DNA of 45,054 nt from Anaerolineae bacterium (GTDB lineage: Bacteria > Chloroflexota > Anaerolineae > JAAYZQ01): NCBI GenBank assembly GCA_016929795.1, contig JAFGIA010000001.1:1-45054 (forward strand), read 5' to 3'. Shown piece after piece: positions 25,678-32,977 of the stretch; positions within the stretch are counted from its first letter, which is position 1, and the number at the start of each line of letters is the position of its first letter. Below the pieces are notes generated by a model. It did not search any database. It saw only the letters and a program-made list of their open reading frames with translations, and was not told the DNA's origin. Both the position numbers and the translations under genes were made by a program.

Positions 25678-26643
25678 ATGCATAGCACATTTCGATTGAC
25701 ACTGTTCGCGGCCGTGCTGCTGAGCGCGCTGGTTCTGGCCGCGTGCAGCCCGGCGCCAAACACCGAGGACGTATCGCCGATCGGTACACCAGCGCCGGCC
25801 ACGACCGAGGACACCCCCTCGCCTGTCGCGCGCGGCGACGGCGAGGCGGACGCGGTTGAAAGCGCCCGGGCCGACCTTGCGGACCGTCTCGGCATCTCGC
25901 CCTCAAGCATCCAGGTGGTGAGCGTCGAGCAGGTGGATTGGCCCGACACCAGCCTCGGCTGCCCGCAGGAAGGCCAGATGTATGCCCAGGTCATCGTCCC
26001 GGGCCAGCGCGTGGTGTTCGAGGCTGACGGCGAGCAGTACGTCTACCACACTGGCGACGGAAACGTGATCCTGTGCGAAAAAGAGGCAAGCACACCGTCG
26101 CAATCCACACCAGAGGTCGAGATCGACCCGGCAGCGACTGCCCTGGTGGAACAGGCCCAAGCGGATCTGAGCCAGCGCCTGGATGTCGCCATGGAGGGGA
26201 TTGCCGTGCAGGCCGTCGAGGCCGTACAGTGGCGCGACAGCAGCCTGGGCTGCCCCAAGCCGGGGATGAACTACCTGCAGGTCATCACACCCGGCTACCT
26301 GATCCGGCTGGAAGCCAAGGGCGAGGTGTACGAATACCATACCAGCCAGAGCAACGTCGTCTACTGCGAAAACCCGGAAACGGAGGCGGAGGGAAACGTG
26401 ATCAACCAGCTCATCGCCGCGGCGCGGGCCGACCTGGCGTCGGTGACCGGCATGGCCGAGGGCAAGATCGAAGTGATCGAGACGGAATATGTCGAGTGGC
26501 GTGATTCGAGCCTGGGGTGTCCCAAAGCAGGCCAGAGCTACCTCCAGGTGATCACCCCCGGCTACCTGATCCGCCTGCGCGCCGGCGGTGAGGAATACGA
26601 GTACCACACCAGTATGAAGCAGGTAATCCTCTGCCGTCAGTAG
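25678..26643 (+). CDS. Lipoprotein with three tandem Cys-pair repeat domains
   Basis: The 321-aa protein has a signal peptide with a lipobox ending at Cys23 (LAAC), a Thr/Pro-rich linker (24-55), then three homologous modules at about 58-133, 152-230 and 241-319. Each has a helical RADLA-like start, a core W-D-SSLGCP, QVI-PG and YEYHT, and ends at a second Cys. The Cys pairs are C95-C133, C192-C230 and C281-C319, each exactly 38 residues apart, which suggests one disulphide per module. It is likely displayed on the outer face of the membrane. Function unknown; no enzyme motif seen. RBS AAAGGGGG precedes ATG 25678. Confidence 0.75.
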   Translation: MHSTFRLTLFAAVLLSALVLAACSPAPNTEDVSPIGTPAPATTEDTPSPVARGDGEADAVESARADLADRLGISPSSIQVVSVEQVDWPDTSLGCPQEGQMYAQVIVPGQRVVFEADGEQYVYHTGDGNVILCEKEASTPSQSTPEVEIDPAATALVEQAQADLSQRLDVAMEGIAVQAVEAVQWRDSSLGCPKPGMNYLQVITPGYLIRLEAKGEVYEYHTSQSNVVYCENPETEAEGNVINQLIAAARADLASVTGMAEGKIEVIETEYVEWRDSSLGCPKAGQSYLQVITPGYLIRLRAGGEEYEYHTSMKQVILCRQ

Positions 26644-26652
26644 GGCACCTTG

Positions 26653-26695
26653 TGAAGCGTGAAGCGTGAGGCGCCATCTCGCGCCTCACGCTTCC
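26653..26695. repeat. Heptanucleotide repeats forming a 14-bp hairpin
   Basis: TGAAGCG at 26653-26659 and 26660-26666 and TGAGGCG at 26667-26673 are tandem. The opposite arm carries CGCCTCA (26682-26688) and CGCTTC. Together 26661-26674 and 26681-26694 form a perfect 14-bp stem with loop CATCTC, 17 bp after the lipoprotein stop. It can act as a terminator stem but has no U tract. The same unit (CGCCTCA) recurs inside the gene at 38466-40823. Confidence 0.8.
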
Positions 26696-26711
26696 AGCCC
26701 TCTCGCCAGTC

Positions 26712-26740
26712 TTGAACTGATAGCCAGTCTGTGTTATCAT
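26712..26740 (+). promoter_or_regulatory. Promoter of the FAD oxidoreductase operon
   Basis: TTGAAC (26712-26717), a 17-bp spacer and TATCAT (26735-26740) with TGT before it. The start point would be about 26747, giving a leader of about 25 nt with AGGAGG (26763-26768) before ATG 26773. Confidence 0.75.
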
Positions 26741-26772
26741 GGTACCATTCTGTCAAAGGCGCAGGAGGTTCC

Positions 26773-27927
26773 ATGGCTGAGTGGAAAGGCACTGCCGAGG
26801 TCGCCATCATCGGCGGTGGTATCAATGGTGCAAGCGCGGCGTATCACCTGGCTCAAAAGGGATGCACCGACGTCGTGATCCTGGAAAAAGAGCTCCTCGC
26901 CCAGGCCTCCACCGGCCTGAGTGCGGGCGGCATCCGCCAGCAATTTTCTCACCCTGCCAACATTCGTCTTTCACAAGAAGCGGTGCGTGTCTTTGAGCGC
27001 TTTGAGGAAGAGTTTGGCGTTGATATGGAGTTTCGGCAGGTCGGCTACCTCTTTTTGGCACAGAGTGAGGATACCTGGTCCGAGTTCCTGGACAACGTCG
27101 AGACCCAGCGCCGCTACAACGTGCCCGTCGAGGTGCTTTCGCCTGATGAGATCAAGCACCGCTGGCCCTACCTCAACGTCGAGGACCTGCGCGGCGGAAC
27201 CTTCTGTCCCAAGGATGGCTACGCCGACCCGTACATGGCGGCCATGGGCTTTGCCAACGCGGCGCGCCGCCTCGGAGTACGCATCGAAGAGCAGACCCAG
27301 GTGACGGGGGTGCGCATCGAGGGCGGCCTGGTGCGCGGCGTCGAGACCACCCGCGGCCCGATCGCGGCCCCCGTCGTCATTGACGTAGCCGGCCCGTGGG
27401 GGGCCGAGGTGGCGTCCATGGCCGGCTATCACCTACCCGTCGAACCGATCCGCCGCCAGGTGTTTGTCACCGCCGCCTTTGACGCCATCCCCAAGCCGGT
27501 GCCCATGATCCTCGACATCGAGCCTGCCTTCTACTTTCGGGGGGAGGGGCCTGGCATTCTGATGGGGATGAGCGACCCCGACGAGCCGCCTTCGTTCAAC
27601 ACCCACACCGACTATCCCTTCATGGAAAGGGTGATCGACGCCGCCATCCACCGAGCACCGATCCTTGAAGAGTCTCAGATTAACCGCGGCTGGGGTGGGC
27701 TGTACGCGGTCACTCCGGACGACAACCCGATCATTGGCGCTCTGCCAGAAGCTCGCGGCTTTTACTGTGCCATCGGTTTTTCGGGGCACGGTTTTCAGCA
27801 GGCACCGACGGTGGGCCGCATCCTGAGTGAGCTGATCCTCGACGGCGAGACCGACTTTGACCTGAGTCCCTTTGCGTACGATCGTTTCCAAGCCATCTCG
27901 ATCAAGGCTGAGACAAGGGTGGTGTAA
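26773..27927 (+). CDS. FAD-dependent amine/amino-acid oxidoreductase (DAO family, sarcosine oxidase beta-like)
   Basis: The 384-aa DAO-family flavoprotein has the dinucleotide-binding VAIIGGGINGASAAYHLA (GGGING at 13-18) followed by ILEKELL. STGLSAGGIRQQF is typical of sarcosine oxidase beta and D-amino-acid dehydrogenases, and the C-terminal GLYAVTPDDNPIIG and IGFSGHGFQQAP close the FAD site. It oxidises a secondary amine or amino acid to an imine; the substrate cannot be read from sequence. AGGAGG lies five bases before ATG 26773. The next gene, two bases on, is a ketimine-reductase homologue. Confidence 0.88.
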   Translation: MAEWKGTAEVAIIGGGINGASAAYHLAQKGCTDVVILEKELLAQASTGLSAGGIRQQFSHPANIRLSQEAVRVFERFEEEFGVDMEFRQVGYLFLAQSEDTWSEFLDNVETQRRYNVPVEVLSPDEIKHRWPYLNVEDLRGGTFCPKDGYADPYMAAMGFANAARRLGVRIEEQTQVTGVRIEGGLVRGVETTRGPIAAPVVIDVAGPWGAEVASMAGYHLPVEPIRRQVFVTAAFDAIPKPVPMILDIEPAFYFRGEGPGILMGMSDPDEPPSFNTHTDYPFMERVIDAAIHRAPILEESQINRGWGGLYAVTPDDNPIIGALPEARGFYCAIGFSGHGFQQAPTVGRILSELILDGETDFDLSPFAYDRFQAISIKAETRVV

Positions 27928-27929
27928 CC

Positions 27930-28922
27930 ATGGATCTGCACATCCTTTCTGCAGCCGACGTGCGCCAGGCCGTCACGATGGCAGAAGCCATCGCGGCCGT
28001 CAGAGAAGCCTACGTGCAGCTCTCTACCGGCCAGGCAGTGGTGCCGCTGCGCACGCCGGTGCCTGTCGACAGGCGCAAGGCCGTCACGCTGTTCATGCCC
28101 GCTTACCTTGCCGCCAGCGATGCCATGGCGATCAAGATCGTATCCGTGTTTCCCGAGAACCCGGGCAGGGGACTGCCCTTGATTCACGCCGCCGTCCTCG
28201 TCGTCGACGCCGGGACGGGGCAGCCGCGGGCGCTCCTCGACGGCACCTACCTGACTGCCCTGCGCACGGGGGCCGCGTCGGGCGTAGCCACGGATCTCCT
28301 GGCCCGGCCCGATGCGCGCACGGCTGCCATATTTGGGGCCGGCGCCCAGGCACGCACCCAGCTCGAAGCCGTGTGCACGGTACGCCCCATCGAGCGGGTG
28401 TGGGTCTATGACCCTGTGCCCGAGGCGACGGCCGCTTATGTCGAGGAGATGTCCGGGCACGGCGCACCCATCCCTGCCGACATCCAGATCGCCGGCTCTC
28501 CCCGCGAGGCCGTGCGCGACGCCGACGTGGTGTGCACCGCCACCATCTCTACCACTCCCGTGTTTGACGACGCCGACCTGAAAGCGGGGGTGCACATCAA
28601 CGGCATCGGCTCCTATACGCCCGAGATGCAAGAGGTGCCGGCGGAAACGGTCGCCCGCGCCAGGGTCGTCGTCGACGCCCGATCGGCAAGCCTGGCGGAA
28701 GCGGGGGATCTGATCATCCCGCTGCAGGCTGGCATCATTTCTGAGGATGACATCCACGGCGAGATCGGCGAGGTAGCTGCGGGCAGGCTGCCAGGCAGGA
28801 GATCGGCAGAAGAGATTACCTTTTTCAAGTCGGTCGGCGTTGCCGTGCAGGACGTGATCGTGGCCGAACTCGCGCTCCGCAGAGCCGCCGCACTCGGCCT
28901 CGGCGCCAAGGTGAACTTGTAG
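27930..28922 (+). CDS. Ornithine cyclodeaminase / mu-crystallin family protein
   Basis: The 330-aa NAD(P)-binding protein has the family's substrate region (TLFMPAYLA, then MAIKIVSVFPENPGRGLP with the conserved Lys), LLDGTYLTALRTGAASGVAT, the Rossmann motif AAIFGAGAQARTQLEA and GIGSYTPEMQEV. Relatives are ornithine cyclodeaminase, L-alanine dehydrogenase and delta1-pyrroline-2-carboxylate reductase. Coupling with an amino-acid oxidase favours cyclic-imine or ketimine reduction, as in hydroxyproline/proline or opine breakdown, but this is inference. Confidence 0.88.
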   Translation: MDLHILSAADVRQAVTMAEAIAAVREAYVQLSTGQAVVPLRTPVPVDRRKAVTLFMPAYLAASDAMAIKIVSVFPENPGRGLPLIHAAVLVVDAGTGQPRALLDGTYLTALRTGAASGVATDLLARPDARTAAIFGAGAQARTQLEAVCTVRPIERVWVYDPVPEATAAYVEEMSGHGAPIPADIQIAGSPREAVRDADVVCTATISTTPVFDDADLKAGVHINGIGSYTPEMQEVPAETVARARVVVDARSASLAEAGDLIIPLQAGIISEDDIHGEIGEVAAGRLPGRRSAEEITFFKSVGVAVQDVIVAELALRRAAALGLGAKVNL

Positions 28923-28949
28923 GCCAGGCACAGGCGGCAATACCTTTCC

Positions 28950-29006
28950 AATAAGCTCCAAGGCCCGTCTCGGGCCGCTCCCGGAGACGGGGGCTTGAGC
29001 CTTATT
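28950..29006 (+). terminator. Imperfect long hairpin after the cyclodeaminase gene
   Basis: AATAAG (28950-28955) pairs with CTTATT (29001-29006), and CCCGTCTC (28964-28971) with GAGACGGG (28984-28991), with a few bulges between and a possible inner GGG-CCC. It starts 28 bp after the stop codon and probably ends the operon, though there is no U run. Confidence 0.5.
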
Positions 29007-29048
29007 CGAAAGATCTTGGTAGAGGCGGGTCTTGGTGTTCGCCCCTTT

Positions 29049-29076
29049 TTGCCCCCGCTTGCACCTGTGGTATAAT
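29049..29076 (+). promoter_or_regulatory. Promoter of the glcD-like/glcF-like operon
   Basis: TTGCCC (29049-29054), a 16-bp spacer ending in TGTGG and a perfect TATAAT (29071-29076). The start point would be about 29083, which leaves a leader of about 210 nt before the flavoprotein gene. Confidence 0.75.
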
Positions 29077-29092
29077 AACCCAAGCCGATCTC

Positions 29093-29197
29093 ATGGAGAT
29101 GAGGCTGACAAAGAAGTCGGCATTCGAGGAACCAATGGACGTACACCGCGCCAGCAAGCGCACAACACCTCCACGACAAGGCAGAGGTCAGAGGTAG
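29093..29197 (+). CDS. Possible 34-aa leader ORF
   Basis: ATG 29093 opens a 34-codon frame in the transcript leader (begins MEMRLTKKSAFEEP, very basic, ends QR). There is no Shine-Dalgarno sequence, but the start lies only about 10 nt from the predicted transcript start. It stops with TAG at 29195, in the same frame as the next mini-ORF that begins two codons later. Weakly supported. Confidence 0.25.
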   Translation: MEMRLTKKSAFEEPMDVHRASKRTTPPRQGRGQR

Positions 29198-29200
29198 CGA

Positions 29201-29296
29201 ATGAACGAGGCAGAAGCTCACCGCCAAACGGCCCGGGCCGAAGAGCTTTTGCCTTTTTGTGTATCTTGCTTACGAGATCCTGAGGAGGGAATATGA
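29201..29296 (+). CDS. Possible 31-aa leader ORF coupled to the GlcD-like gene
   Basis: ATG 29201 is preceded by AGAGG and opens a 31-codon frame (begins MNEAEAHRQTARAEEL; contains CVSC). Its TGA (29294-29296) overlaps the ATG of the flavoprotein gene as ATGA, the same coupling seen between genuine genes here. It may be a leader peptide or simply translational coupling. No known family. Confidence 0.35.
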   Translation: MNEAEAHRQTARAEELLPFCVSCLRDPEEGI

Positions 29297-30756
29297 CAGA
29301 AGACAGGGTGAGAGCGGCATTGCACGAGCTGCAAGCATTCCTCGGCACGCGCGCCACTGCGGCACCTGTGCACCGCATGGCGTACAGCCGCGATTGGAGC
29401 CCGCGGTACAAGGACATGACCGATCTGCCCGACATGGTGGTGACACCACACAATACAGAAGAGGTGGCGCAGATCGTCCAGGTGGCGCTCAAGCACGAGC
29501 TGCCAGTGATCCCATTTGCAGGTGGAACCGGTATGGGCGGCGGGGTGGTTGCCTGGAAGGGCGGCATCATGATCGAGACAAAGGGCATGAACCAGGTGCT
29601 CGAGATCGACCCCGATAACATGTCTGTCACCGTGCAGGCCGGCATCACGATCTGGGAGGTAAACGAGCATCTGGCGCGCCACGGACTCTGGCTGCCCCAC
29701 CAGCCGGAGAGCAAGCGGGCGTGCACCATTGGCGCCAGCATCGGCGTGGACAACGATTCGACCTTTGGCGTGCGCTATGGCAAGATCCTCGACTGCCTGA
29801 CCAACATCGTCGTCGTGACGGGCCGGGGCGAGGTGGTGCGTTTGGGCCACCGCAAGGCATCCTTCTCTTCAACAGGCTACAACCTGATGCACCTCTTTGT
29901 CGCGAGCGAGGGCACGCTGGGCGTCGTCACCGAAGCGACGTTGCGCGTCGTCACACTGCCACGCATGCGCCAGGTGCGAGGTTGGGTGTTTCCGACCTTG
30001 ATCGACGGCGCGCGCGCCCTGGAGCGCACACTCGCCAGCGGACTGAGCGTGGAGAGTGCCCACCTCAATTGCCGCCGCCGGCTCCACTTTTACACGCACG
30101 CCTACCGGCAAAAGTATGGCCGCGAGCCCGAGGTCCCCGACTGGGCGGAATCGATCCTCTTCCTGTCATTTGCCGGCGACGAGGACGTGGTGGATTTCAG
30201 CCTGAACAAGGCCCGTCGCGTGCTCGAAGACGAGTACAAAGGGGAACTGGTGCGCGAGCAAGAGATCGTCGAGGGCTACTGGGACAGCAAGCACCGCCTG
30301 GCGTTTGTGCCCTTTAAGCAGAAATGGCCCGACAGCCAGCGCGAGAAAAAGTTCGGATCGGCCGACGTCGGCGTGCCGATGGGGCGGCTGGAAGAGATGT
30401 ACCACGCCTTTCTCGAGATCTCGGCCAAGTATGAGCAAGAGATTCTCGGCATGACCGTCTATAACGAGTCGCCCAACAAGGTCAGCCCGAGCATCAGCTT
30501 TGCCATCTTTGTCGACGACTCGACAGAGGAGCGCGTGCAGCAGTTCTTTGGTTACGTGCGCGAGATGAGCCTCAAGGCAGTCGAGCTGGAAGGCACGATG
30601 AGCACCTACATCGGCGACGGCGACCGCCTCGGCGGGTTCAACGTGCACGAGCATGGCGAGAGCTACCAGTACATGAAGGATGTCAAGGCCCTGTTCGATC
30701 CGAAGAACATTATGAACCCTGGCAAAAAGTTCGAGTCCCGGTGGCTGGCGGCCTGA
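29293..30756 (+). CDS. FAD-linked 2-hydroxyacid dehydrogenase (GlcD / D-lactate dehydrogenase-like)
   Basis: The 487-aa protein of the FAD_binding_4 / FAD-oxidase_C family has VVTPHNTEEVAQIVQ, the FAD-contact PFAGGTGMGGG, the IGASIGVDNDS region and FVASEGTLGVVTEATLRV. The C-terminal cap ends in FDPKNIMNPGK, a signature of the family. It oxidises a 2-hydroxyacid such as glycolate or D-lactate; the exact substrate is not readable. GAGGAGGG precedes ATG 29293. It pairs with the GlcF-like Fe-S protein 31 bp downstream. Confidence 0.9.
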   Translation: MTEDRVRAALHELQAFLGTRATAAPVHRMAYSRDWSPRYKDMTDLPDMVVTPHNTEEVAQIVQVALKHELPVIPFAGGTGMGGGVVAWKGGIMIETKGMNQVLEIDPDNMSVTVQAGITIWEVNEHLARHGLWLPHQPESKRACTIGASIGVDNDSTFGVRYGKILDCLTNIVVVTGRGEVVRLGHRKASFSSTGYNLMHLFVASEGTLGVVTEATLRVVTLPRMRQVRGWVFPTLIDGARALERTLASGLSVESAHLNCRRRLHFYTHAYRQKYGREPEVPDWAESILFLSFAGDEDVVDFSLNKARRVLEDEYKGELVREQEIVEGYWDSKHRLAFVPFKQKWPDSQREKKFGSADVGVPMGRLEEMYHAFLEISAKYEQEILGMTVYNESPNKVSPSISFAIFVDDSTEERVQQFFGYVREMSLKAVELEGTMSTYIGDGDRLGGFNVHEHGESYQYMKDVKALFDPKNIMNPGKKFESRWLAA

Positions 30757-30787
30757 CGGGCTGCGCTCTGAAGAATAGAAAGAGGAT

Positions 30788-31864
30788 ATGATGGCTGATT
30801 ATCCGAGCTTGCAACAGTACGTCGACCAGATCTATACGTGCAACCGCACGCGCTGTGGCTTTTGCAGCGTCGAATGTCCCGTGTTTCGCGTCAAGCGCAC
30901 AGAAAGTTATGCCAGCCGCGGGCGGATGCTCGCCGCCCGCGGCCTGCTCGAAGGCATCCTCGAGCCGTCGGCCGAGCTGCAGGAAGTGATGGACTCGTGC
31001 CTGATGTGCGGCTATTGCCAGGCCCGGTGCGCACTCGACAACATGGACATTTTCAGCACCGTGCGCAAAGAGCTGCGCGCCGCCGGCTTTGTGTCGCCCA
31101 AGCACGAGAAAACCACCGAGCGCATCCTGGAGCAGGGCACGCTCTTTGACCGGCCGACACCCTACCGCCGACCCGGCACGATCCCCCTCTACCTCGGCTG
31201 TGCCTACCAGAGCAAGCCACACGAAGTGGCGACCATCGTCTCTGTCCTCGAAAAGGTCGGCCTCGACCCGCTCGTGTCAGACGAAGTGTGCTGCAGCTAT
31301 ATCGTCGGTGCCGTCGGGTTCGAGGACGAGTTCGAGCAGGCGCAGGACCGCTTCCGGCAGATGTATGGGCCGCACCTCGACCAGGAGATCCTGACCGTGT
31401 GTCCCACCTGCACCGCCACGCTGCACAACGAGTACGGGCTGCAAGTCAAGCATGCCCTCGTCGCCGTCGCCGAGCGCCTGGAAGAGATGGACGTCAAGGC
31501 ACTCGACATGCGCGTCACGTACCACGATCCCTGCCACCTTGGTCGCATGTTGGGGGTCATCGAAGAGCCGCGCCGGATCCTGCGCGCGCTGGGCATCGAG
31601 GTGGTCGAGATGGAGCACCACGGCGTCTTTTCCACCTGCTGCGGCGGGGGAGGGGGGCTGCTCGACGTGGACCGCAACCTGGCAGTGGAAGTGTCCAAGA
31701 ACCGCGTGCGCGACGCTGTCGAGGTGGGCGCGCGCACGATCGTCACGGCCTGCCCGACGTGCCAGCCCACGCTCCTGCGCGGCGCCGGGCGCCTGGCCAA
31801 CGAAGTGGGCTATTTCGTCGACGTGCTCGACCTGTGGGAGCTGCTCGACCAGGCGCTTGACTGA
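30788..31864 (+). CDS. GlcF/HdrD-like (Fe-S)-binding oxidoreductase subunit
   Basis: The 358-aa protein has two N-terminal [4Fe-4S] ferredoxin motifs (C18, C23, C26, C30 and C71, C74, C77, C81) and two CCG domains. These show CCSYIVGA with CPTC, then HDPCHLGR, FSTCCGGGGG and CPTCQPTL. This is the architecture of GlcF, LldE/LutA-type and HdrD subunits, which pass electrons from a flavoprotein to quinone or another carrier. It is probably the partner of the preceding flavoprotein. GAGG lies upstream; ATG 30791 is an equally possible start. Confidence 0.9.
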   Translation: MMADYPSLQQYVDQIYTCNRTRCGFCSVECPVFRVKRTESYASRGRMLAARGLLEGILEPSAELQEVMDSCLMCGYCQARCALDNMDIFSTVRKELRAAGFVSPKHEKTTERILEQGTLFDRPTPYRRPGTIPLYLGCAYQSKPHEVATIVSVLEKVGLDPLVSDEVCCSYIVGAVGFEDEFEQAQDRFRQMYGPHLDQEILTVCPTCTATLHNEYGLQVKHALVAVAERLEEMDVKALDMRVTYHDPCHLGRMLGVIEEPRRILRALGIEVVEMEHHGVFSTCCGGGGGLLDVDRNLAVEVSKNRVRDAVEVGARTIVTACPTCQPTLLRGAGRLANEVGYFVDVLDLWELLDQALD

Positions 31865-31871
31865 TGAAAAA

Positions 31872-31909
31872 CCAAGCGCGTCGCACCCTGCGCGGTGCGA
31901 CGCGCTTGG
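31872..31909. terminator. Bidirectional terminator between convergent genes
   Basis: A perfect 16-bp GC-rich stem (31872-31887 with 31894-31909) with a six-base loop sits seven bases after the GlcF-like stop and two bases from the end of the minus-strand zinc-ribbon gene. On the minus strand it is followed by TTTTT, a true intrinsic terminator; on the plus strand only the stem is present. Confidence 0.85.
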
Positions 31910-31911
31910 CT

Positions 31912-32616
31912 CTACCCGCCGTACATGATCCGGTTGCACACGGGGCAAAAGTGCGGCCCCTCCCCGCGCTCGACGGCACGCGCCACGTTCGTCGGAATGT
32001 CGGTACAGCCACAAGTCTGGCAAGTGCCACGCTTGATGCGCACCACGGCAAGCCCGCCGTAGCGCCCCTTGAGATCATCGTACAGATCGAGATCGCCGGG
32101 CCCGATGGCCTGGCGCCGCTGCTCCCGCTCTGCCTCGAGCGCCGCCAGGCGCTGCTCCAATTCCCCCCGCTCTACCTGGAGGCTCGCCTGGTCCTGCCGC
32201 CACGCCGCCTCGATCTGAGCCAGGCGTGCCTGGCGCTCTGACAGCTCGGCGTCCAGCGCCTCGATCTCGATCATCCGCTCGAATTGCTCGTCCTCCAGCT
32301 CTGACCGGCGGCGGCGCAGAGCAAACGCCTCGTCGTTCAGGCTGGTCAGCTCTTTCGGGTTGCGCACCTTACCACTGTAGGCCCGGTCCTGGTTCTGTTT
32401 CAGCTTGTCGTTGACACTCGCCACCTCCAGGTCCAGCGCGCGCATCTGCGTCCGCAGCCGGTGCGCCTCTTCCTGCGCCTCGGCCACCGCTTCACGCGCC
32501 CGGATCAGGTCCTCGCTCTCGCCTATGCGCGCCGCCACCTCATCCAGGCGCCTCTGCCTCTCGTCCCACTCGCCGTCTACCAATTGCAGTTGATATAGAT
32601 CCTTGATCGTGCCCAT
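31912..32616 (-). CDS. Coiled-coil C4 zinc-ribbon protein (COG1579-like)
   Basis: The 234-aa protein has a long antiparallel coiled coil (about residues 5-175, rich in Glu, Arg and Leu) followed by a C-terminal zinc ribbon (C199, C202 and C224, C227; CQTCG and CPVCN). The YSGKVRNPKELTSLNDE segment is highly conserved in the COG1579 family, which includes Helicobacter HP0958/FlgZ and Chlamydia CT398/CdsZ. Those act as chaperones or RNA-binding proteins in secretion or flagellum control; the role in this lineage is unknown. A strong GGGGAGGAAAG precedes the start. The mini zinc-finger gene ends 21 bp upstream. Confidence 0.88.
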   Translation of the reverse strand: MGTIKDLYQLQLVDGEWDERQRRLDEVAARIGESEDLIRAREAVAEAQEEAHRLRTQMRALDLEVASVNDKLKQNQDRAYSGKVRNPKELTSLNDEAFALRRRRSELEDEQFERMIEIEALDAELSERQARLAQIEAAWRQDQASLQVERGELEQRLAALEAEREQRRQAIGPGDLDLYDDLKGRYGGLAVVRIKRGTCQTCGCTDIPTNVARAVERGEGPHFCPVCNRIMYGG

Positions 32617-32637
32617 CTTTCCTCCCCTCGCCGGTCC

Positions 32638-32805
32638 TCACACCCGGGGTAAAGCGCCTGCCGCTATGGCATGAAAAAGGGCCTCATGCGTGGCGCATGA
32701 GGCCCTTGTTGCCGCAAGACGGCGGCATCCAGGTGCAGTGCACCGGCGTGCTACCGTTCGTGATGCAGCATCTCCCTCGACTGGCCGGCGAGCATTCCTC
32801 GTCAT
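32638..32805 (-). CDS. 55-aa C3H-type zinc-finger mini-protein
   Basis: The frame begins at ATG 32805 (minus strand). It has ligands C22, C27, C37 and H40 with spacing C-x4-C-x9-C-x2-H, and a conserved Arg after the second Cys and before the third. This is the GC-x-R...R-x-x-C-x-x-H pattern of small zinc-binding proteins often near HNH or phage-type genes. It has its own promoter, and GAGGGG lies ten bases upstream. Its last third overlaps a terminator-like hairpin, and it ends 21 bp before the zinc-ribbon gene, so it may act as an attenuator leader as well as a protein. An in-frame extension to 33018 exists but lies upstream of the promoter. Confidence 0.55.
   Translation of the reverse strand: MTRNARRPVEGDAASRTVARRCTAPGCRRLAATRASCATHEALFHAIAAGALPRV
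32677..32707 (-). terminator. Intrinsic-terminator-like hairpin inside the mini zinc-finger frame (possible attenuator)
   Basis: A perfect 14-bp stem (32677-32690 with 32694-32707, loop of three) is followed on the minus strand by TTTC after two A-U pairs that extend the U run (TTTTT in all). It sits after codon 33 of the 55-codon frame and upstream of the zinc-ribbon gene. Ribosomes translating the mini-ORF would prevent it folding. Confidence 0.7.
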
Positions 32806-32830
32806 TGCCTGTTTCCCCTCAATCCAGATT

Positions 32831-32859
32831 ATTATACCACATGTCCGCCCCTCGCGCAA
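32831..32859 (-). promoter_or_regulatory. Promoter of the mini zinc-finger / zinc-ribbon unit
   Basis: On the minus strand TTGCGC (32854-32859), a 17-bp spacer ending in TGTGG and a perfect TATAAT (32831-32836). Transcription would start near 32824, about 20 nt before ATG 32805. It is divergent from the promoter at 32902-32929. Confidence 0.8.
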
Positions 32860-32901
32860 AATCCACACAAACCATCCTTTTTTATCGGGCCATCTTCCCC
32901 C

Positions 32902-32929
32902 TTGCCAACCAGACCAAATGTGGTAGAAT
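32902..32929 (+). promoter_or_regulatory. Promoter of the glycosyltransferase block
   Basis: TTGCCA (32902-32907), a 16-bp spacer ending in TGTGG and TAGAAT (32924-32929), nearly identical to the ddl promoter. The start point would be about 32936, giving a leader of about 42 nt with AGGAGG six bases before GTG 32978. Confidence 0.8.
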
Positions 32930-32977
32930 ACAGGCAACTCTGCGGCAGCAAGATCGTGCCGTGGCAGGAGGACGCCT

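Noticed and set aside
29083..29292. Riboswitch or T-box in the GlcD-like leader
   Set aside because: A short CTCAT/ATGAG hairpin and a GCCGA/TCGGC pairing are present, but no conserved core of a known riboswitch class was recognised and no terminator precedes the gene.
32670..32830. Small non-coding RNA (about 150 nt) ending at the 32677-32707 hairpin
   Set aside because: Possible, and it would also explain the terminator, but the exact zinc-finger ligand spacing in the same stretch favours a coding role. Kept as an alternative, not as a separate feature.
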